Assembly: GCA_024277555.1 (NCBI GenBank)
Contig: JAJRUY010000113.1
Coordinates: forward strand, 1 to 6,647
Source of the DNA: Gammaproteobacteria bacterium
GTDB lineage: Bacteria; Pseudomonadota; Gammaproteobacteria; Chromatiales; Chromatiaceae
Direction: 5' to 3'
Length of the DNA: 6,647 bases
Part shown: in pieces, positions 3,844 through 6,647 of the stretch
Layout of the letters: the number at the start of each line of letters is the position of its first letter
How positions within the stretch are numbered: position 1 is the first letter of the stretch
Notes under the pieces: model-generated
What the model was told of the DNA's origin: nothing
Database searches by the model: none
What the model saw: only the letters and a program-made list of their open reading frames with translations
Made by a program: the position numbers and the translations under genes

Positions 3844-6647
3844 ATACCAAGGACCTGATTATCGCCCACAAGCTTCGGCGAATGATTCTTCTGACTTGTG
3901 GTATCGCACTGCTGGTTGCGTCAAATGCCTTTCTGGCCCTGGAATTCATCAGCTACCGGCAAAATCTGGTGGAAAAATCCGAGGTGCTGGCCGATTTCAT
4001 CGCTACCAATTCCTCTGCTGCCCTGAGTTTTGATGACAACAAAATCGCCAGCCAGTTACTCGAATCCCTGCATTCGGAAACCTCTGTAGAAACAGCTACC
4101 TTGTATCTCCCCGATGGGACTGTATTTGCGCATTACCACCGAACCGAGCCTGTCGCACTTGCCATTGACAAGGGAAGTCAGGCATGGCTGGCTCACCTGC
4201 TCCAGGAAAAAGCCACCACCACAGAGCACCGTATCGAATTCGAGCATGTCGATACTTTCAAGCCCATCTTCCTGAAGGGAGATCATCTTGGATACATGCA
4301 CATTCAATTTGATCTGAGCCCGTTGTATGAGCGTATCAGGGAATACCTGCTCATCATCTCCATTCTCTGGCTGCTGATCATGGGTGGTGTATATCTTCTT
4401 GCTAACCGGCTTCACCAGCGTATATCAAGACCGATTCGAGATCTGGTGGAAGGTATGCAGCAGGTTTCAGACAATCAGGATTTCCGGCTGCGCCTGAAAG
4501 CCGGAGACAATGACGAAATCGGCACCATCATCAACAATTTCAATTACATGCTGGGACAGCTGGACGAACGGGAAAGCAAGCTCGCTTCCTACCAGGAAGA
4601 GCTGCAACAGAAGGTGGATGAGCGCACCCGGGATTTACGCGAAGCCAAGGAAGCAGCAGAGAGCGCCAGGGAGATTGCGGAAGCCGCCAGCCGCGCCAAG
4701 AGCGAGTTCCTTGCCACCATGAGCCATGAAATCCGCACCCCGATGAATGGTGTTATGGGGATGACAGAGCTGCTGCTGGACAGTGGCCTGGATATACATA
4801 CGCGCCGCCTTGCAGATATTGCACATCGATCGGCGGAAAGCCTGATGGGGGTTATCAATGACATTCTCGATTTCTCCAAGATAGAGGCAGACAAACTTCA
4901 GCTCAGCAACGAAGATTTTGATTTACGCAACATGCTGGAAGACACTCTGGAACTGATGGCTGGACAGGCCCACCGCAAAGGCCTGGAACTGGTGCCCAAT
5001 CTGCCACCGGATCTGCCCGCCAGAGTTAGCGGTGATGCCGTACGGCTGCGTCAGATACTGATTAACCTGCTGGGCAACGCAATTAAATTTACCGAGCGTG
5101 GTGAGGTGAGGCTTTGGGTCAGGGCAACAAGACAGGAAGGCGGCAAGCAACAGGTCTCATTTGAAGTCTCTGATACCGGTCCCGGCATTGACCCGAAGCA
5201 ACAGGAGAAAATTTTTGATGCTTTCAGCCAGGCCGATGGTTCTACCACCAGGCGCCATGGAGGTACCGGGCTTGGCCTGGCAATCGCCAAGCGCCTGGTA
5301 ACCCTGATGGGAGGGAATCTGGAGCTTGAAAGTACCCCAGGAGAAGGTGCCAATTTCCGGTTTAGCATCAATCTTGCCAACGCCGAGGCGAAGAAACCAC
5401 TGCCTGTGCAAACTGATATTCTGCACGGCACACGGGTTCTGATTGTAGATGACCATCCGGTAAACCGGGAGATTCTGCGCAACCAGGTAATTGCATGGGG
5501 TATGCGGGAAGGCTGTGTAACTTCGGGCAAAGAGGCGTTGGAGCGGCTGCACCGGGCCGCATTGGCAAATGACCCCTACCAGGTCGTGCTGCTGGACTGG
5601 CATGTTCCAGGAATGGATGGGCTGGAGCTGGCCCTGCATATTCAACAGGATGAGGCCATTCCCACCCCATGCATGGTGACGCTTAGTTCTGCTGATGTCG
5701 ACATGGATTCTATCACCATGAGGGATTCAGGCATCGCCTGCTACTTGCAAAAACCGGTACGCCAACAACAGCTGCTTGAATGCCTGTGTGGGGTAATGGA
5801 AAAGAAATCTGTATTGCAGCCTCCCGGCATGGTCAGGCCGCCGAAAATGACAGGCAAGGTTCTGCTGGCCGAGGACAACAAGGTAAACCAGGAGGTAGCC
5901 ACCAGCATGCTGATTGCCCTGGGTTGTAAAGTGGATCTGGCCGAGGATGGAAAGGAAGCAGTGCAAGCCTTTGCCAAGACAAGCTACGACTTGATCCTGA
6001 TGGATTGCCACATGCCGGAAATGGATGGCTTTGATGCCACCAGCGAAATTCGTCAGCTGGAACAGGAGCAAGGCCATGAACCCATACCCATTATTGCCCT
6101 TACTGCCGATGTGCAAAAAGGAGTCAAGGAGCGCTGCCTGGCTGCTGGCATGAACGGCTACCAAAGCAAGCCCTTCAAACAGCAACAACTTGCAACTCTG
6201 TTGCAACAATGGCTTCCCGGATCCAGCTCCATACAATCAGTGAACTCTCCACCCACGGAAGAGAATGTGCGATCAGGCAAGAACAGCTTGCTTAACCCGG
6301 AAACATTGCGGCAACTGCGTGATCTGGGCCATACAGCTGGCCGTAATGTGCTGAAGAAAGTAGTGGATCATTTCCTACATCAGGCGCCAGAGGGCATGAA
6401 AAAACTGTACCAGGCTCTGGAAAACCAGGATGCCGGACAACTGCAGTTCCTTGCTCACGCCATGAAATCTGCAAGCGCCAATCTGGGTGCCATGGAGCTC
6501 TCAGACCGGTGCAGAAAACTGGAAGACGCAGCAGGAAACAACAAATTATCTGAAGCAGCGGCCCTCATCGATGCCGTTGAAGCAGCCCTGGCTCCGGCCA
6601 CGGATGCCCTGCGGCTTGAACTGAAAGAAGAGACAAAGGCTCTGGTC
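3840..6647 (+). CDS. CHASE8 hybrid sensor histidine kinase with two REC domains and HPt (3' end beyond window)
   Basis: This is a membrane-bound tripartite phosphorelay kinase, open for 936 codons to the window edge. Domains in order: TM1 (15-36); periplasmic CHASE8-type sensor (about 41-160, with the typical SSAALSFDD at 58-66 and a TLYLPDGTVFAHY strand near 87-99); TM2 (169-188); HAMP (188-240, Pro198, DEIG 225-228); coiled coil (about 237-288); HisKA with SHEIRTPMN (phospho-acceptor His296); HATPase_c with N box (Asn409, Asn413), G1 DTGPG (445-449) and G2 GGTGLGL (474-480); REC1 with Asp537/538, phospho-acceptor Asp586 and Lys638; REC2 with Glu678/Asp679, Asp722 and Lys777; and HPt with AHAMKSASANLGA (His873). 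All catalytic residues are present, so kinase, both receivers and HPt look active. The coding frame is unbroken. It overlaps the YfiR-family gene by 4 nt. CHASE8 is the sensor of YfiN-type diguanylate cyclases, so the YfiR-like neighbour probably binds this sensor. The cognate response regulator is not in the window. Confidence 0.96.
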   Translation, partial: MNTKDLIIAHKLRRMILLTCGIALLVASNAFLALEFISYRQNLVEKSEVLADFIATNSSAALSFDDNKIASQLLESLHSETSVETATLYLPDGTVFAHYHRTEPVALAIDKGSQAWLAHLLQEKATTTEHRIEFEHVDTFKPIFLKGDHLGYMHIQFDLSPLYERIREYLLIISILWLLIMGGVYLLANRLHQRISRPIRDLVEGMQQVSDNQDFRLRLKAGDNDEIGTIINNFNYMLGQLDERESKLASYQEELQQKVDERTRDLREAKEAAESAREIAEAASRAKSEFLATMSHEIRTPMNGVMGMTELLLDSGLDIHTRRLADIAHRSAESLMGVINDILDFSKIEADKLQLSNEDFDLRNMLEDTLELMAGQAHRKGLELVPNLPPDLPARVSGDAVRLRQILINLLGNAIKFTERGEVRLWVRATRQEGGKQQVSFEVSDTGPGIDPKQQEKIFDAFSQADGSTTRRHGGTGLGLAIAKRLVTLMGGNLELESTPGEGANFRFSINLANAEAKKPLPVQTDILHGTRVLIVDDHPVNREILRNQVIAWGMREGCVTSGKEALERLHRAALANDPYQVVLLDWHVPGMDGLELALHIQQDEAIPTPCMVTLSSADVDMDSITMRDSGIACYLQKPVRQQQLLECLCGVMEKKSVLQPPGMVRPPKMTGKVLLAEDNKVNQEVATSMLIALGCKVDLAEDGKEAVQAFAKTSYDLILMDCHMPEMDGFDATSEIRQLEQEQGHEPIPIIALTADVQKGVKERCLAAGMNGYQSKPFKQQQLATLLQQWLPGSSSIQSVNSPPTEENVRSGKNSLLNPETLRQLRDLGHTAGRNVLKKVVDHFLHQAPEGMKKLYQALENQDAGQLQFLAHAMKSASANLGAMELSDRCRKLEDAAGNNKLSEAAALIDAVEAALAPATDALRLELKEETKALV

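Noticed and set aside
4589..6236. Several minus-strand ORFs of 75-169 codons opposite the kinase
   Set aside because: They lie wholly within a kinase frame with all catalytic motifs intact and show no recognisable domains.

Overview
The window is about 50% GC and reads as chromosome from a flagellated, Gram-negative proteobacterium. The evidence is a FliK hook-length protein behind a textbook sigma-54 promoter, a signal-peptide YfiR-family protein, and a tripartite hybrid histidine kinase. Sigma-54 control of a flagellar gene is commonest in gammaproteobacteria, so I lean that way, but no marker gene settles genus or class.

Layout, left to right. Positions 1-475 hold no convincing gene. They contain four copies of one 18-19 bp motif, arranged as two back-to-back inverted-repeat pairs (47-64/280-297 and 296-314/460-478), like the ends of two small or decayed mobile elements. 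Positions 476-2497 (minus) encode FliK, 673 aa, whose N-terminal half carries 21 perfect-length copies of a 9-bp coding repeat (DTP/DMP) and whose C-terminus is the Flg_hook export-switch domain. Its stop codon lies inside the last inverted-repeat copy. Positions 2498-2941 are a divergent intergenic region with the sigma-54 promoter of fliK (2540-2554), a decayed hairpin cluster (2662-2750), and a 121-bp MITE-like element with 21-bp inverted ends and two internal hairpins (2754-2874).

The right half is a plus-strand operon. First comes a 104-codon remnant (2942-3256) that looks like the signal peptide and first residues of a TonB-dependent receptor joined directly to the last barrel strand. 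It overlaps a TTG-started YfiR/DUF4154 periplasmic protein (3229-3843), which overlaps by ATGA a hybrid sensor kinase (3840 to beyond the window end). The kinase has TM-CHASE8-TM-HAMP-HisKA-HATPase-REC-REC-HPt order, and 936 codons are visible with no stop.

Inferred function: YfiR proteins are known to restrain the CHASE8-containing diguanylate cyclase YfiN in the periplasm. Here a YfiR homologue is translationally coupled to a CHASE8 receptor whose output is a phosphorelay rather than GGDEF, so the same envelope-sensing front end appears to be wired to histidine-aspartate signalling. The upstream receptor gene, perhaps once the outer-membrane input, seems to have been lost by internal deletion. 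The link to the adjacent flagellar gene is positional only.
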